A model generated the notes under the pieces. It made no database searches. It was not told where the DNA came from and was given only the letters and a program-made list of their open reading frames with translations. Position numbers and translations under genes: made by a program. Shown here one piece after another: positions 8,157 to 17,546 of a stretch of DNA of 64,000 bases. Within the stretch, counting starts at the first letter, position 1. Each line of letters starts with the position of its first letter. This stretch comes from UBA1231 sp045652765 (lineage in GTDB: Bacteria > Bacillota_I > Bacilli_A > ML615J-28 > CAG-313), in the NCBI GenBank assembly GCA_045652765.1, contig JAZOLG010000051.1, positions 1 through 64,000 on the forward strand, read 5' to 3'.

Positions 8157-10976
8157 ATGCCTATGAACAAAGAAATTATTATTAAAGGTGCAAGAGAAAA
8201 TAATCTAAAAAACATTGATTTAAATTTACCAAAAAATAAATTAATCGTTATGACTGGTGTATCAGGTAGTGGTAAAACATCATTAGCCTTTGATACAATT
8301 TATGCAGAAGGACAAAGAAGATATGTGGAAAGTCTATCTGCGTATGCTAGACAATTTTTAGATAATGTGGATAAACCAGATGTTGATCAAATTGAAGGCT
8401 TATCTCCAGCAATTTCAATTGACCAAAAAACAACAAGTAAAAACCCAAGATCAACTGTTGGTACTGTAACTGAAATATATGACTACTTAAGACTATTATT
8501 TGCGAGAGTTGGTAGACCTACATGTCCACATCATGGTATTGAAATTACAAGTGATACTTATGAACAAATGACCGATAAAATCTATAACTATCCTGAAGAT
8601 TCAAGAGTAATAATTCTAGGGATTGTTGCGGAAAACCAAAAAGGTACTTTTGAAAAAACTTTTGATATTTTAAGAAAAGATGGTTTTACAAAGATTTTGT
8701 TAGATGAAGAGATGTTAGATTTAGATGAAGAAATCAATTTAGATAAAAATAAGAAACATACTATTTATGTTGTAATTGACCGTTTGAAATTAACAAAAGA
8801 AAATCGTAGTAGAATTTATGAGTCTATTGAAACAGCCGCAACTCATGGTAATGGAAAATTATATGTTGATATTAATGGTGAAAGATTATTATTATCAGAA
8901 CATTATGCATGTCCTCATTGTGATTTTACTGTTCCTAAATTAGAACCAGCCATGTTTTCTTTTAATTCCCCACTTGGCGCTTGCCCAAAGTGTAAAGGAC
9001 TTGGAACAATTTCAATGATTGATATTGATTTACTTGTCACAAATCCAGAACTATCGATTGCGGATGGCGCGATAAGATATTTAAAAAATATTGTTTTTAC
9101 AGAAAACATTGAGTGGCAACAATATAAAAAGTTGTTTGATTTTTATAATATTGATATATTTAAACCATATAAAGATTTAACCGAAGAACAAAAAGAAAGA
9201 ATATTATATGGGTCACATGTTCCAATTCAATATGAAATTCATACAAGTGGTGGAATCACAATGAAAAAGAATAAACATATTGAAGGTCTTTGTGATTTAA
9301 TTGAAAGAAGATATCAAGAAACTTCATCTTCTTTTCAAAGAGATTATTACAGCTCATATCTAAGTGAACAAACATGTCCAGAATGTGACGGTAAACGTTT
9401 ATCACCAATGATCTTATCAGTATTAATTAATGGAAAAAATATCTTTGATTTTACCAATCTTTCTGTTCACGATGCTTTAGAATTTATAAATAATTTAAAA
9501 TTAACAGAAACAGAAGAAATGATTTCTAAAATTATTTTAAAAGAAATTAAGTCAAGACTAGAGTTTTTAGATAATGTTGGACTTAATTATTTAACATTAG
9601 CAAGACGTGCTGGTACACTTTCAGGTGGTGAATCACAACGTATTAGATTAGCTACCCAAATTGGTTCACATTTAACAGACGTATTATATGTTTTAGATGA
9701 ACCATCAATTGGACTACATCAAAGAGATAATGAAAAGTTAATTAATTCATTGAAGCTTATGCGTGATGCCGGTAATAGTTTAATTGTTGTTGAACATGAT
9801 GAAGAGATTATGCGTGAGTCTGATTATATTGTCGATGTAGGGCCAGGCGCAGGTATTCATGGTGGACAAATTGTTGCTCAAGGAACGTTTGAAGAATTTA
9901 AAGATTTTACACATTCTTTAACTGGTGATTATTTATATGGAAGACGTAAAATTGAAGTACCAAAACAAAGAAGAACTGGTAATGGAAAGTCTTTAAAAAT
10001 TTATGGTTGCAAAGAAAACAATTTAAAAAATATTGATGTTGAAATTCCACTTAATAAAATAACTTGTGTAACAGGTGTATCTGGAAGTGGTAAATCTACT
10101 TTAGTTAATGAAATAATTGGTAATGCAATTAGTAAAAAACTTTATAAGTCGAAAGTTCATGTAGGTCTTCATGATAAAATCGAAGGTATTGAACATATTG
10201 ATAAAATTATAGATATTGACCAATCACCAATTGGAAGAACTCCAAGATCCAATCCGGCTACATATACTGGGGTTTTTGATTTAATAAGAGATTTATTTTC
10301 AACAACAAAAGAAGCTCAAATTAGAGGATATAATAAAAGTAGATTCTCATTTAATGTCAAGGGTGGACGTTGTGAAACTTGTGGTGGAGATGGTGTTATT
10401 CGTATTGCCATGCATTTTTTACCTGACGTTTATATTGAATGTTCTCAATGCCATGGAAAACGCTATAATAGAGAAACTTTAGAAGTCAAATATCACGATA
10501 AATCTATTGCTGATGTTTTGGATATGACAGTAGAAGATGCTTTAAAGTTTTTTGAAAATATTCCAAATATTAAGAATAGATTACAAACCCTATATGATGT
10601 TGGACTTGGATATATTAAACTTGGCCAATCATCAACTACTTTATCTGGTGGTGAAGCTCAAAGAGTAAAACTTGCTAGCGAACTTTATAAAAAGGTTACT
10701 GAAGGAAGCGTTTATATTTTGGATGAACCTACAACAGGGCTTCATACTGCTGACATTGCTAGATTAGTTGATGTATTAAATCGTTTAGTTGATGGTGGCG
10801 CAACCATCATTGTTATTGAACATAATTTAGATATTATTAAAATATCTGACTATATTATTGACTTAGGACCAGAAGGCGGCGATTTTGGTGGTACCTTAGT
10901 TGCAGTTGGAACACCAGAAGACGTAGCACAAAACGATAAATCTTATACCGGGCACTTTTTGAAAAAAGTATTATAG
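8157..10976 (+). CDS. uvrA: Excinuclease ABC subunit A
   Basis: UvrA is the damage-recognition ATPase of nucleotide excision repair and loads UvrB. At 939 residues it is full length. It has two ABC ATPase halves with Walker A GVSGSGKT (34-41) and GVSGSGKS (640-647), two LSGGE signatures, and two C4 zinc modules (C252, C255, C276, C279 and C739, C742, C762, C765). The site GGAGGTG fits either ATG 8157 or ATG 8163; both give a UvrA-like N terminus. uvrB, often adjacent in Bacillota, is not in the window. Confidence 0.97.
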   Translation: MPMNKEIIIKGARENNLKNIDLNLPKNKLIVMTGVSGSGKTSLAFDTIYAEGQRRYVESLSAYARQFLDNVDKPDVDQIEGLSPAISIDQKTTSKNPRSTVGTVTEIYDYLRLLFARVGRPTCPHHGIEITSDTYEQMTDKIYNYPEDSRVIILGIVAENQKGTFEKTFDILRKDGFTKILLDEEMLDLDEEINLDKNKKHTIYVVIDRLKLTKENRSRIYESIETAATHGNGKLYVDINGERLLLSEHYACPHCDFTVPKLEPAMFSFNSPLGACPKCKGLGTISMIDIDLLVTNPELSIADGAIRYLKNIVFTENIEWQQYKKLFDFYNIDIFKPYKDLTEEQKERILYGSHVPIQYEIHTSGGITMKKNKHIEGLCDLIERRYQETSSSFQRDYYSSYLSEQTCPECDGKRLSPMILSVLINGKNIFDFTNLSVHDALEFINNLKLTETEEMISKIILKEIKSRLEFLDNVGLNYLTLARRAGTLSGGESQRIRLATQIGSHLTDVLYVLDEPSIGLHQRDNEKLINSLKLMRDAGNSLIVVEHDEEIMRESDYIVDVGPGAGIHGGQIVAQGTFEEFKDFTHSLTGDYLYGRRKIEVPKQRRTGNGKSLKIYGCKENNLKNIDVEIPLNKITCVTGVSGSGKSTLVNEIIGNAISKKLYKSKVHVGLHDKIEGIEHIDKIIDIDQSPIGRTPRSNPATYTGVFDLIRDLFSTTKEAQIRGYNKSRFSFNVKGGRCETCGGDGVIRIAMHFLPDVYIECSQCHGKRYNRETLEVKYHDKSIADVLDMTVEDALKFFENIPNIKNRLQTLYDVGLGYIKLGQSSTTLSGGEAQRVKLASELYKKVTEGSVYILDEPTTGLHTADIARLVDVLNRLVDGGATIIVIEHNLDIIKISDYIIDLGPEGGDFGGTLVAVGTPEDVAQNDKSYTGHFLKKVL

Positions 10977-11002
10977 TAATTTAAATAAACCAGAAAGTGT
11001 GG

Positions 11003-11008
11003 TATAAT
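11003..11008 (+). promoter_or_regulatory. Extended -10 unusually close to a start codon
   Basis: TGG TATAAT ends only 4 nt before ATG 11013. Transcription would start at or just after that codon, giving a leaderless mRNA or forcing use of a later ATG. The -35 position holds only TTTAAA. Confidence 0.5.
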
Positions 11009-11012
11009 AAAA

Positions 11013-11576
11013 ATGAAATACAAGTTTTTAAAAGAAATGATTATAATACTTATCATTCTGCTATTAAGTATATTATTAAACTATACAAAAATAAATAATG
11101 TTATTACAATCTATTTTTGTTATTTTGATTCTTTTGTTTATATATTTATAACGTTACTTGTATTTTATTATTTTATTATAACGATTATTGATAAAAATCA
11201 TTTAACAAAATTAATAATCGTATATAGTATTTTTATAATTATTATATTGTTTTTTAGAAAACAAAGTTTCACAAATATTCAAAAAGACTTTTATCTAATA
11301 AAGTGGTTAAAATTACTTTTTACTAACCGAACAGTTTTTATTAATGTATTTGGTAATATTTTAATATTTTTACCATTAGGTTTTATTTTAAAATGTTTAT
11401 TAAAAAATATCTATTTAGTTTTATTGTTTGTCTTATTAATAATTATAATATTAGAGTTTATTCAATTTAAAACATTATTAGGTATTTTTGATATTGTAGA
11501 TATAATCCTAAATTATGTGGGTGCATTAATTGGAATAATAGGAGAAAGGAGGGCGTATGAACGAAGAACAAAATAA
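11013..11576 (+). CDS. VanZ-like membrane protein
   Basis: This very hydrophobic protein of 187 residues has about five membrane segments. The C-terminal half matches the VanZ-like pattern: NVFGNILIFLPLG, a later EFIQ, and a final FDIVDIILNYVGALIG. VanZ-like proteins are linked to envelope functions and low-level teicoplanin resistance in enterococci, but most family members are uncharacterised. There is no good ribosome binding site before ATG 11013; ATG 11037 (residue 9) is an alternative start. It overlaps the next gene by 20 nt and heads the lgt operon. Confidence 0.8.
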   Translation: MKYKFLKEMIIILIILLLSILLNYTKINNVITIYFCYFDSFVYIFITLLVFYYFIITIIDKNHLTKLIIVYSIFIIIILFFRKQSFTNIQKDFYLIKWLKLLFTNRTVFINVFGNILIFLPLGFILKCLLKNIYLVLLFVLLIIIILEFIQFKTLLGIFDIVDIILNYVGALIGIIGERRAYERRTK

Positions 11577-12087
11577 AAACCAGGAAAGTGTAGATTCAAA
11601 TGAAGAGCAAACTAATCAGATTCCAGTATTTGATTCAGAAGATTTTTTGAAAGTATTGGAACATATTGAAAAAGAACTTAAAAATGAAAAAGTTTTTCGT
11701 ACTAGCTATTGGTGGTATATTAGTTTGTTTATTCAACTTATGTTTTATTATGGCATAGGCATAAGTTTATTAACTTTATTTCAACCTTTTAAGCTTGCGA
11801 ATAATTATATTGTATATATATATTTGGGTCTTTCTACTCTACTTTGCGGTTGTGTTAAGGTTTATACGCATATATCCAATAAGCCTATAATTAAAATGAT
11901 TGATAGTTATATTAATTATGGAATATCTTTAATTTTAAGCGTTGTAGCCGCAAGATATCTTCCAGGTATATTAGATATTGATTATGTACTCTTAATTATA
12001 TATATATTAGTAATGCTTGTTTTTAGCGAGAATATTGCAAGATTTGTAAAAAAATTCATTCGAGGTAGTTATGAAAAAATTAAGTAA
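11557..12087 (+). CDS. Unknown four-helix membrane protein
   Basis: I do not recognise a family. The 176-residue protein has an acidic soluble N terminus (about 1-48) and about four membrane segments, ending in a basic tail. An excellent site, AAAGGAGGG, precedes the ATG, which lies inside the end of the VanZ-like gene. The 3' end overlaps lgt by 17 nt, so the three genes are translationally coupled. An envelope role is likely only from context. Confidence 0.8.
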   Translation: MNEEQNKNQESVDSNEEQTNQIPVFDSEDFLKVLEHIEKELKNEKVFRTSYWWYISLFIQLMFYYGIGISLLTLFQPFKLANNYIVYIYLGLSTLLCGCVKVYTHISNKPIIKMIDSYINYGISLILSVVAARYLPGILDIDYVLLIIYILVMLVFSENIARFVKKFIRGSYEKIK

Positions 12088-13852
12088 AAAACAAACTATG
12101 TTATGCGGCATATTGTTAGTGGCCGTTTTATTAGTGGTTTATATAATATGCTCTTTGTTATATAAATACCCATATATCGATCACCTAAAACCTACTATTT
12201 TAGATCCATATATATTCGAAATGAAAAATTTTGAAATTCGTTGGTATGCTATTTGTGTAGTTGGTGGTGCATGTTTAGTAGCATTATATGGTTATTATGG
12301 TTTTGGTAAAAAAGTTGGTTTGGACTCAGATACAACTTTGACCGGTGTTACTATTGGTATTGTATCTGGTGTTTTAGGCGCTAGAATATATTATGTAATC
12401 TTTGAACATGAAATGATTTCATTTGATAATGGAATTATTAGAGGATTGATTGATATTATTAATCCTGCAGGTGGTGGTCTAGCAATTCATGGTGGTATAT
12501 ACGCGGCCGCAATCTTTGTAGGTATTTATTGTATAGTTAAAAAAATAAAATTTTTAGAATTAATTGAAATTGTTTTACCACTTTTAATGCTTGGTCAAGT
12601 GATTGGAAGATGGGGAAATTTCTTCAATCAAGAAGCATATGGTCCGCTTGTTAATGGTTATCCAGGTCATGCTTTAACAGCAAGTGAACTGATTGCTCAA
12701 AGGGAAACATTAAGACACTTATTAGTTCCTAATTTTGTTATCGATCAAATGTATTTAACTAGTAAAGTTGCAATCGATGGTGGATATGCATATGTAACTG
12801 GTTATTATCATCCTACTTTCTTTTATGAGTCTGTAGCTAATTTCTTTGGAGCTTTTACTTATATTTTTATTAGAAAACACTCTAAAAAAGTTTATGTAGG
12901 TGATGGTATTTGTTTTTATTTAACATGGTACGGATTTGTTCGCTTCTTTATCGAACTATTACGTCAAGATCCACTTATTTTAAGATTATTTGGTATTGAT
13001 TTCAAGGTTGCAATTTTAACATCTATTTTATTCTTTGTTGCCGGTATTACATTATTTATTTTAAGAAGAGTATTTAAATTCTATTTAGTATCAACTAGGG
13101 AATTTTATTATGAAGGTGGCGTAATTTGGAAAGATGGTTATAGTGGACCAGTAGTCGAAAAAGCCAAAGAAGAAGCAGAGAAAAAATATAATGATGTAGT
13201 AATATTTGATTGTGATGGTACACTTCTTGATACTTATGGTTTGATAATGTATATTACACGTAAAGTTTTAGAAGAGAAGTTTCCTGAACGAACATTTTCT
13301 GAAGAAGAAGTTCATGCATTCTTTGGACCATTACTTGATGAGTCTTTCGCAAAATATGCAAGAAATGAAGAAGAACTACAAGATTGTATAAACTTATATC
13401 GCAAATATAATGTTGAATATCACCCTGATTATGTTCACGCATATGATGGAATTAAAGAGTTATTAGAAAATTTAAGAATGCTTGGTTTTAAATCTGTAAT
13501 TGTTTCTAATAAAATTACAAAGGCCGTTAAAATGGGCTTGAAAATAGCTGGTATTGATAAGTATATTGACGAAATTTATGGGGCAGAATTGTTAGCACGT
13601 CCTAAACCAGATCCAGATGGAATAATGCAAGTTATTAATAAATATCAACTTGATAAAGTATTATTTGTAGGTGATACAGCATTTGACATTGAATGTGGAA
13701 AAAATGTTAAAGAACTTCATCCAAATTTAAGAACAGTTGGTGTTACTTGGTGTCAAACATCACGTCAAGAGTTCGAACAATTAGGTGCTGATTATGTTGT
13801 TGATCAAGCACATGAAATATTGGAAGTGTTAGATAAATATGCAAAATTATAA
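12071..13852 (+). CDS. lgt: Fused prolipoprotein diacylglyceryl transferase and PpaX-like HAD phosphatase
   Basis: Residues 1 to about 350 are Lgt, the membrane enzyme that attaches diacylglycerol to the lipobox cysteine of prolipoproteins. Many membrane segments, an HGG motif and the signature GRWGNFFNQE (179-188) are visible. Residues about 375-593 form a HAD hydrolase with DCDGT (380-384), RPKPDPD and VGDTAFD. Its layout resembles Bacillus PpaX, a pyrophosphatase acting on the pyrophosphate released by HPr kinase/phosphorylase. In Bacillus lgt and ppaX are neighbouring genes, so this looks like a fusion of operon partners. No stop or frameshift separates the halves. The HAD substrate is inferred. 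The many lipoproteins in this window are its expected clients. Confidence 0.93.
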   Translation: MKKLSKKQTMLCGILLVAVLLVVYIICSLLYKYPYIDHLKPTILDPYIFEMKNFEIRWYAICVVGGACLVALYGYYGFGKKVGLDSDTTLTGVTIGIVSGVLGARIYYVIFEHEMISFDNGIIRGLIDIINPAGGGLAIHGGIYAAAIFVGIYCIVKKIKFLELIEIVLPLLMLGQVIGRWGNFFNQEAYGPLVNGYPGHALTASELIAQRETLRHLLVPNFVIDQMYLTSKVAIDGGYAYVTGYYHPTFFYESVANFFGAFTYIFIRKHSKKVYVGDGICFYLTWYGFVRFFIELLRQDPLILRLFGIDFKVAILTSILFFVAGITLFILRRVFKFYLVSTREFYYEGGVIWKDGYSGPVVEKAKEEAEKKYNDVVIFDCDGTLLDTYGLIMYITRKVLEEKFPERTFSEEEVHAFFGPLLDESFAKYARNEEELQDCINLYRKYNVEYHPDYVHAYDGIKELLENLRMLGFKSVIVSNKITKAVKMGLKIAGIDKYIDEIYGAELLARPKPDPDGIMQVINKYQLDKVLFVGDTAFDIECGKNVKELHPNLRTVGVTWCQTSRQEFEQLGADYVVDQAHEILEVLDKYAKL

Positions 13853-14708
13853 TGTAATTATAATTGGTGCAGGTCCAGCAGGTATGGCTACAGCCCTTTA
13901 TCTTGGACGTTCCAATTTAAAAACTTTGTTAATAGAAAAATCTACACCTGGTGGTAGAATGTTACAAGCAACAGAAATCGCTAATTTTTCTGGTGTTTTG
14001 ACTGATAGCGGAATGAATATTGCGGTTAAAATGTTTTCTCAAATAGATTTTAATAATGTTGTATTTGTACAAGAAGAAGTTTTAGAAGTTACAAAAGATG
14101 AACAAATTAAAGTAAAAACTAATTTAAATGAATATACTTGTGATAAATTAGTTATTGCAACTGGGTTTGTTAATAAGCCACTTAATGTTATAAATGAAGA
14201 TAAGTTTGTTGGCCGTGGAATAAGCTTTTGTGCATTATGTGACGCAGCTTTAACTAAAGATAAAGATGTTTTAATGTATGCATCTACATTAAAATCACTT
14301 GAAGAAGCAAGTTATCTTGCGACGATCGCTAAAAAAGTATATATTATTTGTAACGAAAAACTTTTAAACTTTATAACTCTTAAAGATAATATGGAAGTAT
14401 TATCGAATGCATCAATTGTATCGTTTAATGGAATGTTTAAATTAACGTCTGTTACAATTAAACAAAATGATGTAGAATCTACACTACCTGTTGATTTTGC
14501 TTTTATTTATAATGGTTATACTCCAAGTAGTAAATTTATTAAAAACCAAGATTTTACCGATAAAATTGGACAAATAATTGTTAATGAAAACTATGAAACA
14601 AAAATAAAAAATATTTATGCCATTGGAGATATAATTAATCGACCAGTTAAGCAAGTCGCTACTGCAGTTGGTGATGGATCATTTGTTGGAAGTATTTTAG
14701 TAAAATAG
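13839..14708 (+). CDS. trxB: Thioredoxin reductase-like flavoprotein
   Basis: The 289-residue protein has an N-terminal FAD-binding motif (IIGAGPAGMATALYLG), a redox pair C131-A-L-C134 and a C-terminal YAIGDI motif, all in the order of TrxB. The family moves electrons from NADPH to thioredoxin. It is somewhat shorter than the usual 310 residues and I do not see a clear NADPH GxGxxG motif after the CxxC (the region reads MYASTLKSLEEA), so the electron donor may differ. It overlaps lgt by 14 nt. trxB near lgt and whiA is also found in Bacillus. Confidence 0.82.
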   Translation: MQNYNVIIIGAGPAGMATALYLGRSNLKTLLIEKSTPGGRMLQATEIANFSGVLTDSGMNIAVKMFSQIDFNNVVFVQEEVLEVTKDEQIKVKTNLNEYTCDKLVIATGFVNKPLNVINEDKFVGRGISFCALCDAALTKDKDVLMYASTLKSLEEASYLATIAKKVYIICNEKLLNFITLKDNMEVLSNASIVSFNGMFKLTSVTIKQNDVESTLPVDFAFIYNGYTPSSKFIKNQDFTDKIGQIIVNENYETKIKNIYAIGDIINRPVKQVATAVGDGSFVGSILVK

Positions 14709-14717
14709 GAGGATAAA

Positions 14718-15671
14718 ATGTCTTTTGCATCAGAAGTAAAAAAAGAATTGTTATCGCTTGAAGTAGAATCCTGCTGCAAAGACGCAATAGTTGCTGGAAT
14801 CCTTCAAGGAAATAGTGAAATTGTCCTTGCTAACTTAAATGTTAAAGTGTTAGTAAAAAGTCCTCTTTCGGGAGTTTTACGATATATTTCACCAGTTTTA
14901 AAAAAGAAATACGAAGTATCCACTCAAATTAGTTATTTAGAAAAAACTAATATTAATAAAAATAGAATTTACTGTTTAGAAATATTAGATAAAGCTAAAG
15001 AAATAGTTGATGATTATCATTTGTTTCCATTTGATACAATAACATTTAATGATAAATTACTAACAAATGATTGTTGTAAAATAGCATTTGTAAGGGGACT
15101 ATTTATTTCTAAAGGATCAATTAGTGATCCTAGAAAAAGTAACTATCATTTAGAAATAGTTTTTAAAAAACCAGAAATAGCAGTCATGGTTCAACAAATT
15201 GTTGGCGAATTTGGTATACCAATGACTTTAACAGCTAGACGTAATCAAAGCATGCTTTATATTAAAAAATCTGAATTAATTAGTGAATTCTTGGCATTTT
15301 TAGGAGCTAATTCGGGTGTATTACAATTTGAGGATTTAAGAATCATGCGTGATCTTCAAAATTCAGTAAATCGTGTTATGAATTGTGATATCGCTAATTC
15401 ACAAAAATCTTTACAATATTGTGGAGAACAAATTGAAGCAATTAATTATCTAAAGGAAAAAGGACTCTACAATAAATTAACATTAAGATTGCAAGACGCA
15501 ATAAGATTAAGAGAAGAATATCCCGACGCAACATTATCTGAACTTAGTGATTATTCCAGTAATATTATAGGTAAACATTTATCCAAATCAGGTATTAGTC
15601 ATTGTTTAAGAGAAATAATGAAAATATATGATGGATATAAAAATTACAAAAAAGACAAGCTAGATAATTAG
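14718..15671 (+). CDS. whiA: DNA-binding regulator WhiA
   Basis: WhiA is a conserved Gram-positive protein with a degenerate LAGLIDADG homing-endonuclease fold (N-terminal and middle part, with RGLFISKGSISDP) and a C-terminal helix-turn-helix (SNIIGKHLSKSGISHCLREI). At 317 residues it is full length. It affects division and chromosome functions in Bacillus and sporulation in Streptomyces; its role in a non-sporulating organism is not known from here. Site AGGAGG, 9 nt after trxB. It is the last gene of the operon; its stop codon lies in the terminator. Confidence 0.93.
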   Translation: MSFASEVKKELLSLEVESCCKDAIVAGILQGNSEIVLANLNVKVLVKSPLSGVLRYISPVLKKKYEVSTQISYLEKTNINKNRIYCLEILDKAKEIVDDYHLFPFDTITFNDKLLTNDCCKIAFVRGLFISKGSISDPRKSNYHLEIVFKKPEIAVMVQQIVGEFGIPMTLTARRNQSMLYIKKSELISEFLAFLGANSGVLQFEDLRIMRDLQNSVNRVMNCDIANSQKSLQYCGEQIEAINYLKEKGLYNKLTLRLQDAIRLREEYPDATLSELSDYSSNIIGKHLSKSGISHCLREIMKIYDGYKNYKKDKLDN

Positions 15672-15684
15672 CTTGTCTTTTAAT
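15644..15684. terminator. Bidirectional terminator between whiA and the DUF378 gene
   Basis: AAAAGACAAGCTA (15650-15662) and TAGCTTGTCTTTT (15669-15681) form a perfect 13 bp stem. A runs on the left and T runs on the right allow it to stop transcription from both convergent genes. Confidence 0.9.
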
Positions 15685-15886
15685 ATGCTTCTTTTAAATC
15701 AAAAAGCTCAGATACAATTAAGTATACCCCCGAAATACCTACAAGTGAATAAATAATTCGAGATATTGTAACGGATAAATTGTCAAAAATAAAACTTACT
15801 AAATTGAAGTTAAACAATCCGACAAGTAACCAGTTAATTGCACCTATAATTACCAAAGTTTTACAAATTCTTCTAATTAAAGTCAT
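15680..15886 (-). CDS. DUF378 small membrane protein
   Basis: This 68-residue protein has two membrane helices and the DUF378 pattern (IGAINWLLVGLF, then a glycine-rich YSLVGISGVYLI segment), like Bacillus YuzA. Function unknown. A consensus AGGAGG site precedes the ATG. It is convergent with whiA and shares its terminator. Confidence 0.85.
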   Translation of the reverse strand: MTLIRRICKTLVIIGAINWLLVGLFNFNLVSFIFDNLSVTISRIIYSLVGISGVYLIVSELFDLKEAY

Positions 15887-15980
15887 ATATGCCTCCTATA
15901 ATAATATTATTAGTAAATATATATTTTTTATGCATAAATTTATTTAAAAAAACATATAGTTTACTGATTGAGGTGACAAA

Positions 15981-16973
15981 GTGTTTAAAAAACAAATTTT
16001 ATTAATTTTATTGTTGTTTTGTATATTGTTAATTACCGGTTGTAAAGATAGTCCTAAAAAAATTAAAGATTTTCCAGAAATTGTAAATAATTTAGAAAGT
16101 TATAAAGTTACAGGAAAACTTTATTCAATGTTTCCAACAGGAACTAAAGAAAGTTTAATAACAGTTTATTATCAAAAGCCTGAAAAATACCGCGTAGAAA
16201 TTGATAACTCAACTAATGGAGATAAGCAAATAATTTTAAAAAATAACGAAGATGTTCATATTTTATTGCCTTCTGTAAATAAGAGTTTCAAGTTAAGAAG
16301 TGGATGGCCTATTAATTCTTCATATCCATATCTATTACAATCACTTACTAAAGATTATGTCAATGATGATAATAAACTAATTACAAAAGAAGATAAAACT
16401 ACATCAGTAGAAATGAAAACCAAAATGTTTGATAATGCTGCTGTATCAAAAGAAAAAGTTATTTTTAATAATGAAACAGGATTACCAGAAGAAGTACAAG
16501 TCTTTGATGAAATGAACAATTTAGTTTCTAGATTTGTATATATGAAGATAGAAGAAAATATAAAACTAGATGAAACTTTATTTATAAAAAATGAAACAAT
16601 GACTTCAAGTTTTGAAACATATGGAACAATTGAATATCAAAGAGAAAAAACATATCCCACATATTACCCACTAGATACGACTTTATCGCAGGAAAAAGTA
16701 ATTGTTAATAATAATGAAAGAACATACATAATGACTTTTAATGGTGATACTAATTATACTATTATTGAACAAGAAGTAATTAAAAAAGAACTTGAAACAA
16801 TTCAATATGTAGATGGTGATATATATATATTAGGTGATGCAGCAGCGATTTTAAGCAACTCAATAATAACTTTTTTTCAAAGTGGAATGGAATACACAGT
16901 TGCATCTAATGATGTAAAAACATTAGAGATGTTAAAGATGGCTTATTCATTAATTACATATCAAGAAAAATAA
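15981..16973 (+). CDS. LolA-like lipoprotein
   Basis: It starts at GTG 15981 with GAGGTGA just upstream. The lipobox LITGC puts the lipidated Cys at residue 21. The following 310 residues have the repeated beta-strand pattern of LolA/LppX-type lipid-binding folds (VTGKLYSMFPTGT, YYQKPEKYRVEI, an NNETGLPEEVQVFD segment), similar to Bacillus YdcC-type lipoproteins. A role in carrying or sensing a hydrophobic ligand at the outer membrane face is inference. It is followed by two identical hairpins. Confidence 0.75.
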   Translation: MFKKQILLILLLFCILLITGCKDSPKKIKDFPEIVNNLESYKVTGKLYSMFPTGTKESLITVYYQKPEKYRVEIDNSTNGDKQIILKNNEDVHILLPSVNKSFKLRSGWPINSSYPYLLQSLTKDYVNDDNKLITKEDKTTSVEMKTKMFDNAAVSKEKVIFNNETGLPEEVQVFDEMNNLVSRFVYMKIEENIKLDETLFIKNETMTSSFETYGTIEYQREKTYPTYYPLDTTLSQEKVIVNNNERTYIMTFNGDTNYTIIEQEVIKKELETIQYVDGDIYILGDAAAILSNSIITFFQSGMEYTVASNDVKTLEMLKMAYSLITYQEK

Positions 16974-16974
16974 A

Positions 16975-17034
16975 GGTTAGGAAACTCCTAACCTATTTTC
17001 AGAAATTTGGTTAGGAAACTCCTAACCTATTTTC
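16975..17034 (+). terminator. Tandem duplicated terminator hairpin
   Basis: The same 26 bp stretch occurs twice without change (16975-17000 and 17009-17034), 8 bp apart. Each copy folds as GGTTAGGA-AAC-TCCTAACC followed by TATTTTC. The T tracts are poor, which may be why two copies exist. The second tail runs directly into the next gene's -35. Confidence 0.75.
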
Positions 17035-17063
17035 TTGATATTATGAACGAATTATGTTATAAT
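17035..17063 (+). promoter_or_regulatory. Promoter of the thioredoxin-fold gene pair
   Basis: TTGATA (17035-17040), 17 bp, TGT, then TATAAT (17058-17063). The -35 begins immediately after the second hairpin's tail. Confidence 0.85.
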
Positions 17064-17085
17064 TATTCTAAGTTGGTGAACAATA

Positions 17086-17535
17086 ATGAAAACAGTTAAA
17101 ATAATTTTATTTTTAATAATAATGCCACTTTTATTTATGACATTAACTAGTTGTAAGGTTGAAGATTACGAGGATATGAAACATATATATCATGAAGAAA
17201 TCTTAACTCAAAAAGAAACAGAATATTATGTATATGTTTACCGATACAACTGTGCAGTATGTGAAAGAATTAAAGAAGATGTTATATATTATTATAATAA
17301 TTATAAAAAACATGATTTACCAAGACTTTATGTGTTAAATAAAGGTGATACAGAAAAAAATCAAGGTATTAATTCGGATGTAGAGAAAGAAATTGATTTT
17401 TTATGGACGCGAGACTATCGTGACATTCAAACTGCTTACTCACCATGCCTAATAAAGGTTCGTGATGGACAAGTTGTTGCCGCATACGATATGAAAACAC
17501 AAATATTAGAAAAGTTAACAATTGAAGACAAATAA
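17086..17535 (+). CDS. Lipoprotein with thioredoxin-like CxxC
   Basis: A 149-residue lipoprotein with lipobox LTSC (Cys 23). The mature part has a thioredoxin-like pattern: a strand YYVYVYRY followed by C56-A-V-C59, then helices, and later YSPCLIKVRDGQVVAAY, where the proline is in the usual cis-Pro position. Extracytoplasmic thiol-disulfide exchange is the likely activity. It lies 11 nt upstream of a paralogue that has lost the CxxC. Exact family not recognised. Confidence 0.75.
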   Translation: MKTVKIILFLIIMPLLFMTLTSCKVEDYEDMKHIYHEEILTQKETEYYVYVYRYNCAVCERIKEDVIYYYNNYKKHDLPRLYVLNKGDTEKNQGINSDVEKEIDFLWTRDYRDIQTAYSPCLIKVRDGQVVAAYDMKTQILEKLTIEDK

Positions 17536-17546
17536 AGGAGTATCCC

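Noticed and set aside
16975..17034. CRISPR repeats
   Set aside because: Only two copies with an 8 bp gap, each a palindromic hairpin, and no cas genes anywhere in the window.
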